From: Acuticoccus sp. I52.16.1
GTDB lineage: Bacteria; Pseudomonadota; Alphaproteobacteria; Rhizobiales; Amorphaceae
Length of the DNA stretch: 64,000 nt
Assembly: GCF_022865125.1 (NCBI RefSeq)
Contig: NZ_CP094828.1
Location: 3,713,219-3,777,218 of the forward strand
Reading direction: 5' to 3'
The position numbers and the translations under genes are program-made. Position 1 is the first letter of the stretch. Each line of letters begins with the position of its first letter. The notes below the pieces were generated by a model. It was given only the letters and a program-made list of their open reading frames with translations, was not told the origin of the DNA and searched no databases. This document shows, piece by piece, positions 34,410-42,434 of this stretch.

Positions 34410-35585
34410 ATGAGCGAACTGGAAAGAGACGTCAGCGATATTGCCAGGATCAAGGCCATCCCCACGATCCTGGATATCATCTGCCGCATGACGGGAATGC
34501 GTTTCGCAGCCGTGGCCCGGGTCACCGAAGACCGCTGGATCGCATGCGAGGTCCATGACGAGATCGACTTCGGGCTCAAGCCCGGTGGCGAGCTCGAGGT
34601 CGAGACCACCTTGTGCAACGAGATCCGTCAGAGCGGGACGGCGATCGTCATCGATCATGTGGCCCAGGACGAGGTCTACTGCCGGCATCATACGCCCGAG
34701 CTCTATGGTCTCCAGAGCTACATCTCGATGCCGATCGTCCTTTCCGACGGGACGTTCTTCGGCACCTTGTGCGCCATCGACCCCGAGCCGCGCACGCTCA
34801 ACACGCCCGAGACGCTGGCGATGTTCGAGATGTTCTCCGACATCATCGGCTTCCAGCTCAGCGCACTGCACCGGGTCGACCAGGCCGAGGCGAACCTGTT
34901 GGACGAGCGCGCCGTGTCCGCCCTGCGCGAGCAGTTCATCGCCGTGCTGGGCCATGACCTGCGCAATCCGCTCGCCTCCATCGGCGGCGGTGTGCGGATC
35001 ATCCGGCGTGAGGAGCACACCAAGAAGTCGGCCGAAGTCCTGACGATGATCGAGGGCAGCGTGCGCCGGATGGCCGGGCTGATCGACAACGTGCTCGACT
35101 TCGCGCGCGGACGGTTGGGGAGCGGCATCACGCTGGACCGCAAGGTCGAACTGCTGGAGCCGGTGTTGCAGCAGGTGGTCGACGAGCTGATGGTGGTGAT
35201 GCCCGAGCGACGCATCGTCGCCGACTTTTCGCTGCCGCAGCCGATCGAATGCGACCGGGCGCGGATGGGGCAGCTCGTCTCCAACCTTCTCGGCAACGCG
35301 CTCGTCCACGGCGATCCGGCGACCCCGGTGCGTATCGTCGCCAAGGCCGACGGCGCGACCTTGAAGATCGACGTCGCCAACGAGGGGGCGCCGATCCCGC
35401 CGGAGGCGATGGCGCGCCTGTTCCAGCCATTTTTCCGCGGCGAGATCCGGCCGAACCAGCAGGGGCTCGGCCTCGGCCTTCACATCGCTTCGGAGATCGC
35501 GCGGGCACACGGCGGCGAAATCGCCGTGTCGTCGAGCCCGGAGCAGACCCGGTTCACCTTCGAGATGCCGCTGGGCCGCGCCTAG
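34410..35585 (+). CDS. Soluble GAF-domain sensor histidine kinase
   Basis: 391 residues with no transmembrane segment. GAF domain at about 15-165 (LQSYISMPIVLSDGTFFGTLCAID is the typical core). HisKA follows with the phosphoacceptor His in FIAVLGHDLRNPLASI (about residue 185). The HATPase_c domain has N-box GQLVSNLLGNALVHGD and G-box GLGLGLHIASEIARAHGG. It senses an unknown cytoplasmic signal through GAF. No cysteine/histidine chromophore site can be claimed. No response regulator gene is adjacent, so it is an orphan here. No clear Shine-Dalgarno sequence was seen before the ATG. Confidence 0.9.
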   Translation: MSELERDVSDIARIKAIPTILDIICRMTGMRFAAVARVTEDRWIACEVHDEIDFGLKPGGELEVETTLCNEIRQSGTAIVIDHVAQDEVYCRHHTPELYGLQSYISMPIVLSDGTFFGTLCAIDPEPRTLNTPETLAMFEMFSDIIGFQLSALHRVDQAEANLLDERAVSALREQFIAVLGHDLRNPLASIGGGVRIIRREEHTKKSAEVLTMIEGSVRRMAGLIDNVLDFARGRLGSGITLDRKVELLEPVLQQVVDELMVVMPERRIVADFSLPQPIECDRARMGQLVSNLLGNALVHGDPATPVRIVAKADGATLKIDVANEGAPIPPEAMARLFQPFFRGEIRPNQQGLGLGLHIASEIARAHGGEIAVSSSPEQTRFTFEMPLGRA

Positions 35586-35594
35586 GCCGGGCGG

Positions 35595-36656
35595 TCACGC
35601 ACGCGCGCCGTCGGCATGGGCGGCACGGAAGGGCACCAGGCGGCGCAGTTCTTCGTCCCACAAGGTGAGCCGCACGCAGGCGAGGCTCTCGCGCAGGGTC
35701 AGCCGGTTGGTGTGGCGAAGCTCGGGAAGGTCGCGCAGCACCTCGGGCAGGCGGTAGTGCGGGATGCGGCTCGACAGGTGGTGCACGTGGTGGATGCCGA
35801 CGTTTGCGGCGAACCACCGCAACACCGCCGGCAGCGCGTAGTGCGAGCTGCCGTGCAGGGCGGCCTCGGGGTGGGTCCAGTCGGCGTCGCCGTCCCAGTG
35901 GGTGTGCTCGAACTGGTGCTGCACATAGAAGAGCCAGACCCCGGCCGCCGACGCCAACAGCACGATCGGCAGGTGGATCATCAAAAACGGCCCGATCCCG
36001 ATCGCCCACGTCACGCCGGCGACGGCGGCGAGGATGGCGAGGTTCGTGCCCATGGTGCTCAGCCAATGCATCAGTCCGCCGCGCATGAAGCCGATCGGCA
36101 GGCGGTGGTGCAGCAGGAAGACGAAGAACGGCCCCAGCCCGAAGAGGATCAGCGGGTGGCGGTAGATGCGGTACTGGATCCGCCCGCGCAGACTGAGGTT
36201 GCGGTACTCGCGCACCGTCAACGTGGCGACGTCGCCGATGCCGCGACGGTCGAGGTTGCCGGCGCCGGCGTGGTGCAGCGCGTGGGTGCGGCGCCAATGG
36301 TCATAGGGCGTCAGCGTGAACACGCCGAGGACGCGGCCGAGCCAGTCGTTCAGCGACTGCCGGCGGAAGACCGAGCCGTGGCCGCAGTCGTGCTGGATGA
36401 GGAAGAGGCGGACGAGGAAGCCGGCCGCCGGCAGCGCGAGGAGGAGGGTCAGCCCATAGCCGACGCTAGTGAGGGCGAGCCACATCGCGGCCCACAGCGC
36501 CACGAACGGCAGCGCCGACAGCGCGATCTCGGTGAGGCTGCGCCGCACGTCCGGATCGGTGTATCGCGCCAACTCGCGCCGGATGGACCGGGCGTCGATC
36601 GTCGAGGGCGGCGGCGTCGGGGCGGAGGCGCCCGGTACGGATTGAGCGGTCGTCAC
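35595..36656 (-). CDS. Membrane fatty acid desaturase
   Basis: 353 residues from a GTG at 36656 with AAGG 6 bases upstream. No in-frame ATG exists upstream with family similarity. The three histidine boxes of di-iron desaturases are present: HDCGH, HWRRTHALHH and HHVHH, plus QHQFEHTHW. About four membrane helices are visible. It introduces a double bond into acyl chains of membrane lipids, with regiochemistry resembling delta-12/acyl-lipid types, but this is not determined. It is convergent with the histidine kinase gene (9 bp between stops), and a temperature or membrane-stress role is plausible. Confidence 0.88.
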   Translation of the reverse strand: MTTAQSVPGASAPTPPPSTIDARSIRRELARYTDPDVRRSLTEIALSALPFVALWAAMWLALTSVGYGLTLLLALPAAGFLVRLFLIQHDCGHGSVFRRQSLNDWLGRVLGVFTLTPYDHWRRTHALHHAGAGNLDRRGIGDVATLTVREYRNLSLRGRIQYRIYRHPLILFGLGPFFVFLLHHRLPIGFMRGGLMHWLSTMGTNLAILAAVAGVTWAIGIGPFLMIHLPIVLLASAAGVWLFYVQHQFEHTHWDGDADWTHPEAALHGSSHYALPAVLRWFAANVGIHHVHHLSSRIPHYRLPEVLRDLPELRHTNRLTLRESLACVRLTLWDEELRRLVPFRAAHADGARA

Positions 36657-36760
36657 ATCGGCCTTGAGGCGATCGGCGGCAGCGCGAGGCAAGTCATTCG
36701 GACCTTTCGGTTGGGGAAAGTCGTGGGTGGCGAGGGCGCCGGGCGCCCCCGAGCACGGGC

Positions 36761-37057
36761 CTATGCCGTGGCTTCGCCGACGGTCGAGGGGGTCGAATGG
36801 CGGGCCTCGCGATGGAGGGCGCGCAGCGTACCGAGGTTGAAGCGCTTGTCCTCGACGGCCATCACCAGGTCGTCCGGCCGCAGGCTGGCGCACTCGGTGA
36901 CGGCATAGTCGATCGCCTCGGCCGCCGTCGCGAAGCGACGATAGGTGAGGCCGCTGCGTTTCGCGCCGCTGCGCCGGAGGAGAAAGATCTCCGCCGGCTG
37001 GGAGTAATCGTCATCCGTCATCATGGCGGCAGGGTCGACGTTTCGTGCAGTCATCAT
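36761..37057 (-). CDS. Small conserved-looking protein of unknown function
   Basis: 98 residues, ATG at 37057 within ATGATGA, overlapping the stop of the preceding 52-residue gene. AGGAAAG lies upstream. The body contains AEIFLLRRSGAKRSGLTYRRFATAAEAIDYAVTE in two parts, then RPDDLVMAVEDKRFNLGTLRALH. This looks like a compact mixed alpha/beta fold of a kind seen in small alphaproteobacterial hypotheticals. No signal peptide or membrane segment is present. Codon bias and coupling to the upstream small gene support a real gene. It precedes the desaturase gene by 104 bp on the same strand. Confidence 0.65.
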   Translation of the reverse strand: MMTARNVDPAAMMTDDDYSQPAEIFLLRRSGAKRSGLTYRRFATAAEAIDYAVTECASLRPDDLVMAVEDKRFNLGTLRALHREARHSTPSTVGEATA

Positions 37058-37212
37058 GGCTTCTTTCCTGTGCTGACGACCTTCGGAACGCCGGGCGTCT
37101 GGAAGAGGGGGTCTTGCAGGTATTTCGGTCCGGCGCGCTTCTTCGCGGCCTTGACGTCGGCGCTGCTGGCCTTTTTCGCCTCTTTGCCGGTTCGCATTTG
37201 GCCCTTGGCCAT
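37054..37212 (-). CDS. Very small, lysine-rich protein
   Basis: 52 residues, ATG at 37212 with AAGGAC about 9 bases upstream. It begins MAKGQMRTGKEAKKASSADV and continues with basic residues, then a less charged end (KYLQDPLFQTPGVPKVV). MAKGQxRxxKEAKKPK-type starts are a known pattern in tiny alphaproteobacterial proteins of unknown role. Its TGA lies inside the ATGATGA of the following gene, so the two are coupled. The high Lys/Ala content suggests nucleic-acid or ribosome association. This is inferred only from composition. Confidence 0.65.
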   Translation of the reverse strand: MAKGQMRTGKEAKKASSADVKAAKKRAGPKYLQDPLFQTPGVPKVVSTGKKP

Positions 37213-37708
37213 TTCGATATGTCCTTGCTGGCGGCACGATCATCCGCATGGCGGGGCGGCCGGTCGCCGGCCCCGAGATCGACATGGATGAGGTCCCCGC
37301 GCGCCGCGACGGTGCGGCCGCTCGGTCGAAACAGGTGCGGGAGACGGCCCCGGAGCGCGCGATCTTCAGTAGATATGGCGCTCGCGAGAGGAATAAACAA
37401 TCCGTGCCCGGGCGGAGGGGGCGGCGAACTCTCGCGCCCGGGCCATGAAAATCCCCAGGCTGGCCGCCGTTTTGGGCCGCCGGTCGGCCGCTTTACATGC
37501 CCGGCCAATGAAAAATATTTGTTCCAAATGCGGTATGATGGTGCCTCGTGCAAAAAGACCTTGAAACGGGGTGACAAAGCGGCTATCTGCGGGATGCTAA
37601 GTTATCACTATCGACCACTGTCTCCTTTCTGGCTGCAGTCTGCGATTTTGCTCTGACGGCGCCACGACTGCCGCACGTTGCGGGCAGCGAATATGAAGGA
37701 GTGACACG
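37213..37708. promoter_or_regulatory. Divergent intergenic region with cold-shock gene leader
   Basis: 496 bp between the small gene pair and the cold-shock gene. The first 250 bp are GC-rich without a credible gene. From about 37497 it becomes A/T-rich. A sigma-70-like promoter (37561-37589) and a leader of over 100 nt with a bulged hairpin around 37668-37687 precede the cold-shock start. Confidence 0.55.
37561..37589 (+). promoter_or_regulatory. Predicted sigma-70-type promoter of the cold-shock gene
   Basis: TTGAAA (37561-37566), a 17-bp spacer and TATCTG (37584-37589). Transcription from about 37596 would give a leader of about 110 nt, in line with the long structured leaders of cspA-type genes. 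Confidence 0.5.
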
Positions 37709-37918
37709 ATGGCCACTGGCACCGTGAAATGGTTCAACGCCACCAAGGGTTTTGGTTTCATCCAGCCGGATTCCGGCTCGCGGGACGTGTTCCTGCACAT
37801 CTCTGCCGTCGAGCGGGCTGGCCTCAGCCAGGTCGACGAAGGTCAGAAGGTGAGCTTCGACATCGAGAAGGGCCGCGACGGCCGTGAGTCCGCAGCGAAC
37901 CTGCAGCTCGAGAACTAA
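37709..37918 (+). CDS. Cold-shock protein (CspA family)
   Basis: 69 residues with GAAGGAGTG before the ATG. A single cold-shock domain with RNP1 KGFGFIQ and RNP2 DVFLHIS and the usual start [11 protein letters not shown]. It is a single-stranded nucleic-acid-binding RNA chaperone of the cytoplasm. The long leader and the strong terminator directly downstream show a monocistronic unit, probably regulated at the RNA level by temperature or growth phase. Confidence 0.95.
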   Translation: MATGTVKWFNATKGFGFIQPDSGSRDVFLHISAVERAGLSQVDEGQKVSFDIEKGRDGRESAANLQLEN

Positions 37919-37926
37919 TCGATCCC

Positions 37927-37956
37927 GCTTCGGCGGCGCGTCCGCGCCGCCGAAGC
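37927..37956 (+). terminator. GC-rich hairpin after the cold-shock gene
   Basis: A perfect 13-bp stem GCTTCGGCGGCGC/GCGCCGCCGAAGC with a 4-base loop, 8 bp after the stop. There is no T-tract directly behind it. It probably stabilises the mRNA 3' end together with the following terminator. Confidence 0.6.
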
Positions 37957-37984
37957 AACCGTTCCCGGCCATCGGCCGGTATGG

Positions 37985-38020
37985 AGCACCAGCCGCGCCC
38001 GCGCGGCTGGTGCTTTTTTT
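37985..38020 (+). terminator. Rho-independent terminator
   Basis: A perfect 13-bp stem AGCACCAGCCGCG/CGCGGCTGGTGCT with loop CCCG, followed by an uninterrupted run of T (38014-38020). It ends cold-shock gene transcription. The DUF1254 gene converges from the other side. Confidence 0.9.
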
Positions 38021-38053
38021 GTGGCGTTCCGTCCGCCCGTCGCCGGGCCCGGC

Positions 38054-39661
38054 CTAACGGACCACCTCGATCTCGGACGGCTGCCAGGTCTTGTCGAAGA
38101 AGGCCGCCAACGGGCTGTAGAGACGCAGGATGAGCACCCAGCCTTTGGCCGGATCGGTCTGGATCCAGTTGCCCCGGCCGACGTCCGCCGGCTGCTCCGG
38201 CGAGAAATAGACCGTGGTCGTGCCGTCCGCATCGGCCTGCGCCGCGGGCGAGGGGTAGTTCTGGCTGCCGGCACGCGGATATTTCTGCGGTGTCTGCAGC
38301 ATCGAGCGGGTCTGGTTGTCGTACAGCGTGAACGACCAGAAGGCGGCCGCGGGGATGCCCTTCGGCAACGTCACCTTGTAGGTCTCGGCACCGTCGAAAA
38401 AGCGGCCCTCCGCGTCCTTCGCGGCGAAGAGATATTGCGAGCCGACACCGGCCAGCCGCATCGCCATCGCCGGGGTGATGCCGGTCGCCATGTAGAAGAA
38501 CGAGGTCCGCGCGTCGTTCTGCTTGTACCCCGTCGGGGGGTAGGGCTTGGCGCCCTCGGCGGTGATCTCGGGCAGCGGCGTCTCGAAGTTGTAGCCCCCG
38601 GCGAAGAGCGGGTTCCACCACTGCGAATTCTCGTAGTAGGTCCACTCCGGATCGCGCGGGGAGAAGCCCAGCGTCCGGCCGGTGGCATTCGCGACCGCGA
38701 CCGCTTCCGCCAGGATCGCCTTCATCCGCGCATCCGGCGCGAAGTCGTGCCCCTTCTTGATGCCGACCGCCGCGATCGGCCCCATCAGCTCCGGATCGAG
38801 CGCCGTGGCCGGCTCGCTCTGCACCAGCGCGTCGAGCATCTCGTAGTACGAGGCGTCGCTCGGCGGGATGGTGTTCATCACCCGGCCGGTGCCCTCGTGC
38901 CAGACGGGCGTCTCGGGCTCGGCGGCGCGCCCCAGCTCGACCCCGCCCTCCAGGTAGCGCGCGATCGACAGTCCCACGCCCCCCGGCGCGTAAGGGTAGA
39001 GCCGGGTGTGTGCCTTGATCGCTTCGACGGTGGGCGCTGGGTCGCCGTCCGTCAGGAACGAGCGGCCGAGCATGATGACGCGGTTCGTCCGCGCGTGGGC
39101 GACGTAGAAGCCGCCTTCGGGCAGGACGCCGTCGTAGCCCGGACCGACGATGAGATACTTGCCGCCCTCGCCGCGGTCGGGCCCGGAGCGGCCGAAGTCG
39201 ATCACCCAGCGGAACCACATGTCGTCGATCGTGCCCAGCGCGCCCGGCGGCGTCTCCAGCACCATCGGCCCGTCCGAAAGGTCGAAGAAGCTGAGATAGT
39301 AGATGGTGTCGGCGTTTGCGGTCAGGAACAGAGATGCCGAGTCCATCAACTCGGAAAACACCAGCATCTCGCCGTCCTTGATGCCGGCGGCGACAAAGCC
39401 CTCGTGCAACGCCTGCATGCTCACGCCCTGGAAGGCGTCGGTGAAGGCGCGGAAGGCGTAGGTGAAGTCGAGATGGTCGTAGACGGCGGTGGCGGTGGCC
39501 TCGCTCGGCGCGCCGTCCTGGAAGGTGAGGGTGCCGAGACGCGACTCGACGCTGCCAGGCGTCGAGACCGATGCGAGACCGGCGTCAGGCCCTTGGGCCG
39601 CTGCCGCGGTCGCGACGAAGAGCGCGCACGCGGCGCCGAGCTTGACCGATCGAACAAGCAT
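38054..39661 (-). CDS. Exported DUF1254/DUF1214-domain protein
   Basis: 535 residues with AGGAGG before the ATG and a signal peptide (MLVRSVKLGAACALFVATAAAA). The N-terminal DUF1254 part (about 60-190) includes NADTIYYLSFFDLSDGPMVLETP. The C-terminal DUF1214 part (about 380-520) has FWSFTLYDNQTRSML and GNWIQTDPAKGWVLILRLYSP. This two-domain architecture is widespread in exported bacterial proteins. Its biochemical function is unsettled. The divergent AraC gene, 302 bp away, may regulate it. It is convergent with the cold-shock gene. Confidence 0.88.
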   Translation of the reverse strand: MLVRSVKLGAACALFVATAAAAQGPDAGLASVSTPGSVESRLGTLTFQDGAPSEATATAVYDHLDFTYAFRAFTDAFQGVSMQALHEGFVAAGIKDGEMLVFSELMDSASLFLTANADTIYYLSFFDLSDGPMVLETPPGALGTIDDMWFRWVIDFGRSGPDRGEGGKYLIVGPGYDGVLPEGGFYVAHARTNRVIMLGRSFLTDGDPAPTVEAIKAHTRLYPYAPGGVGLSIARYLEGGVELGRAAEPETPVWHEGTGRVMNTIPPSDASYYEMLDALVQSEPATALDPELMGPIAAVGIKKGHDFAPDARMKAILAEAVAVANATGRTLGFSPRDPEWTYYENSQWWNPLFAGGYNFETPLPEITAEGAKPYPPTGYKQNDARTSFFYMATGITPAMAMRLAGVGSQYLFAAKDAEGRFFDGAETYKVTLPKGIPAAAFWSFTLYDNQTRSMLQTPQKYPRAGSQNYPSPAAQADADGTTTVYFSPEQPADVGRGNWIQTDPAKGWVLILRLYSPLAAFFDKTWQPSEIEVVR

Positions 39662-39963
39662 TGAGCGTTCCTCCTAAACAATCGTGTTTGGTATGACGCT
39701 AGGGGGAACCCCCGGTTGTGTCTTGCCCATTTCACGCCAATCTTCGCGATGCCGCCGGTTCGCCGGCTCCGCTCCCATTCGATCGATGGACGGCAACATT
39801 CCTTTTCACGTGTCGACCGATTTGGAATATGTCGAAACGTCGAGGTTGGCCGGCGGCGTCGCGCCGCCGGTCCATGGGGCGGCGGAGGCGGAACGATCGT
39901 GCCGGTTCGGGAGGCCAGGAGCAGACCCTCGCGCGCCCCGTCCCGGCGCGCGGCGGGCTCGGT
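39662..39963. promoter_or_regulatory. Divergent intergenic region, DUF1254 and AraC genes
   Basis: 302 bp. It contains GGGGG-AA-CCCCC near 39700 and a perfect 9-bp inverted repeat CCGGCGGCG-TCG-CGCCGCCGG at 39850-39870. An in-frame ATG at 39829 could extend the AraC protein, but the added sequence is Arg-rich and unlike the family. No firm promoter call. Confidence 0.4.
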
Positions 39964-40968
39964 GTGACGACGCCACCGCTCATCTTCCGGGCGGCGCACC
40001 TCCGTCTCTTCATCGGCGTGTTTCGCGAGAACGGCGTCCCCGTGGAGCAGGCATTGGCCCGCTCGCCGCTGCCCCGGTCGATCGAAACGCAGCCCGATGC
40101 CTACGTCAGCCTGCCGCTGGCGCTGCCGTGGATGGCGCACACCGGGCGCGATCTGACGACGATGGAGCTCGGCTATCTCGGGTCGCGGGACGTGTCGCTG
40201 GGGGCGCTCGACGTCAGGCTGCAATCGTCGATCCTGAGCGCGGTCAGCGGATTGCAGCGGCTGGAGCACGCGCTGCGCCTGGCGACCATCGAAGACAGCG
40301 CCCTCGTCGGCGCGATGCGTTGGGAGGGGGAGCACCTGCGGGTGTCGATCGCGATGCCGCGCCTCGCCCGCCACCCTCATGCCTGCCTCGTCGAGTGGGT
40401 GAACCTGCAAGCGATGATCGCGGTGGTACGCAGCGTCGCCGGACCGGCCTGGGCGCCGCAGGAAATGACGCTGGTCTCACGCGCCGAGGTGCCGGGCGTC
40501 GCGCTGGAGGCGTTCGGGATGACGCGCGTGCGCTCGGGCCATCCGCTCACCTCGATCCTCGTCGAGCGCGAGGCGTTGCTCCCGGCCGGGACGCTCCCCC
40601 ATCGCCCCGCCGCGCCGCTGACGGACGAGGCCGCCCCCTGGACGTTCGCCGCCGCGCTCCGGTCCGCGATCCAGCCCTATGTCGTCGCCGGCGAGGTGCC
40701 GGTCTCGCTGCCCCAGGTGGCGGAGCTGGTGGGCACGAGCCCGCGAACGCTGCAACGGCGGCTGAAGGTCTCGGGCACGACCTATGCGCAGATCGTGCAG
40801 CAAGCCCGCTTCGACCTCGCGCGCCAGTGGCTCGGCGACGCCTCCCTCAAAGTGGGCGAGATCGCCGCGATGGCGGGCTACGAAAACCCGCAGCACTTCT
40901 CGCGCGCCTTCCGCAAGCTCGCCGGCGTCACGCCCAGCGACTACCGCCTCCTGACGGCCGCGCGGTAG
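39964..40968 (+). CDS. AraC-family transcriptional regulator
   Basis: 334 residues from a GTG at 39964, the length of the OruR/ArgR-like AraC group. The N-terminal Arabinose_bd-type domain covers about 15-200. The C-terminal double helix-turn-helix begins with VPVSLPQVAELVGTSPRTLQRRL and ends with IAAMAGYENPQHFSRAFRKLAGVTPSDYR, the AraC signature. No strong ribosome site is visible, so the start is tentative. It is divergent from the DUF1254 gene and probably its regulator. The effector is unknown. Confidence 0.87.
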   Translation: MTTPPLIFRAAHLRLFIGVFRENGVPVEQALARSPLPRSIETQPDAYVSLPLALPWMAHTGRDLTTMELGYLGSRDVSLGALDVRLQSSILSAVSGLQRLEHALRLATIEDSALVGAMRWEGEHLRVSIAMPRLARHPHACLVEWVNLQAMIAVVRSVAGPAWAPQEMTLVSRAEVPGVALEAFGMTRVRSGHPLTSILVEREALLPAGTLPHRPAAPLTDEAAPWTFAAALRSAIQPYVVAGEVPVSLPQVAELVGTSPRTLQRRLKVSGTTYAQIVQQARFDLARQWLGDASLKVGEIAAMAGYENPQHFSRAFRKLAGVTPSDYRLLTAAR

Positions 40969-41038
40969 CGCCGTGCGGCGAGGCGGCCCCGGACGCCCCT
41001 GGCGCCGGCGAAGCGGGCGGCCGTGGGCGGGGACGTCG

Positions 41039-42295
41039 TTACGAGGGGCGGCGCAGAACGTCCTGCCACTCGGGATGGCGGTCGAACTGGGCCTTCGCGA
41101 AGGGGCAGAGCGGAATGATGGCGATCCCGTCGCGGCGGGCGTCCTCCACCGCCTGCCGGACCATCCGCTCCCCGACCTTGCGGCCCCGCAGCGCGGCGGG
41201 CACGTGCGTGTGGTCGATGATGACGAGCCGCTCGCCCGCCCGGCTGTAGGTCATCTCGGCCTCGGAACCGTCGACGATCAGCCGGTAGCGCCCCTTGGCG
41301 GCACCATCGACCCGTTCCACGGGCGCCTCGGTGGCGGGTGGTGCGGCCGTGGCCGCGACGGCGTCCGGCGTCCGCACCCGTCCGGGGCGCCCCTGGGGTC
41401 CGTCGAGCAGGTCCCGGTCCCAGCCCCCCAGGTCGGCCGCGGCCTCGTAGGTCGACACGAGGAAGGACAGGAGGGCCGCGCCGGGATCGGCGGCGCTCGC
41501 CACTGCCTCGTAGGGGAGGATGAACTCGCCCATGCCGTCGTGCCAAAATGCGGCATCGGGCTGCACGGGAGCGGCGCGGAAGCCCCCCGGCGTGGGGTAG
41601 GCGTAGGCGTAGAAGGCGGGGTAGTCGATCCCGCCGCCGCCGGGCCAGAAGCCGGCCGACGCGACCTCGCGGTCGTAGGCTTCCTGGGCGACGTCGTCCG
41701 GAAGGGCCGGGATGCCGGCGGGGTGGAGTGGCGCGCGCCGGCCCGAGAAACGGGTGACCGCCAGGTCGAAGCTGCCCCAAAAGAGGTGGACGGGGCTCGA
41801 CTTGCCGAGAAACGACGTCCGAAAGGTCTGGAAGACCCCATCGATCGCCAGCAGCGCCCGATGAAACCGGTGCACGGCGTCGCGGTCGTAGGGGCGGTCG
41901 CGGTGATCCTCGCGGAAGGGCACCGGGTTCGGCAGCTCGTTCGGCCGCCCGTCGAAGGTGGGCGTCCCGCCGAGGTCCGTCACCAGCCGCACGAAATCGG
42001 CGTGGAAGGCGGCGACGGTGGTGGCGCCCAGCGCGAACTGCGCCCGGCGACCGTCACCGCTGGTGCCGCTGACCGTGTGCTCCCGCAGGTCGAACCGGAT
42101 CTCGATGCCGGGACCGTCCGGGATCAGCGACGAGGTGAGGCCACGCGGCGTCACATGGAAGGTCGCGGACCAGGAATGGTTCAGCCAGGGCGCGTGCGCG
42201 ATCCGGTATTTGCCGGCGATCTGCAGGTAGAGATGCAGGGCGGCGCACGTCTCGCGCCAGCCGAGGTAGTCGAGTTGGGGCCACGTGTCGCGCAT
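41039..42295 (-). CDS. DUF5996 protein fused to a GNAT-like acetyltransferase domain
   Basis: 418 residues with GGAGG before the ATG. Residues 1-300 match DUF5996, a family of about 300 residues: WPQLDYLGWRETCAALHLYLQIAGKYR at the start, and VHLFWGSFDLAVTRFSGR and GFWPGGGGIDYPAFYAYAYPTP in the middle. A Pro/Ala linker (about 315-335) leads to a short Gcn5-related N-acetyltransferase of the small YjdJ/CG type, with MTYSRAGERLVIIDHTHVP, LRGRKVGERMV and IIPLCPFAKAQFDRHPEW. The two parts are usually separate genes. The join suggests DUF5996 and this transferase act together. Function unknown. It lies downstream of the pirin cluster on the same strand. Confidence 0.85.
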   Translation of the reverse strand: MRDTWPQLDYLGWRETCAALHLYLQIAGKYRIAHAPWLNHSWSATFHVTPRGLTSSLIPDGPGIEIRFDLREHTVSGTSGDGRRAQFALGATTVAAFHADFVRLVTDLGGTPTFDGRPNELPNPVPFREDHRDRPYDRDAVHRFHRALLAIDGVFQTFRTSFLGKSSPVHLFWGSFDLAVTRFSGRRAPLHPAGIPALPDDVAQEAYDREVASAGFWPGGGGIDYPAFYAYAYPTPGGFRAAPVQPDAAFWHDGMGEFILPYEAVASAADPGAALLSFLVSTYEAAADLGGWDRDLLDGPQGRPGRVRTPDAVAATAAPPATEAPVERVDGAAKGRYRLIVDGSEAEMTYSRAGERLVIIDHTHVPAALRGRKVGERMVRQAVEDARRDGIAIIPLCPFAKAQFDRHPEWQDVLRRPS

Positions 42296-42434
42296 TTTGC
42301 GTCCTCCATGTCGCCGGGCGGGACGTCGCCGCCGTGCGTGCTGTCCTCACCGGGGCCGGGCGCCATGCCGCGTCCAGTCCGCGTCCGGGCCGCGTCCGGG
42401 CCGCGTTCGTCGGCCGCCGAATCTTGGGGGCGGG

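Noticed and set aside
42335-42434. Short tandem GC repeats between the DUF5996 and pirin genes as a mobile-element end.
   Set aside because: Only a duplicated stretch of about 11 bases is present, with no inverted ends, target duplication or transposase.
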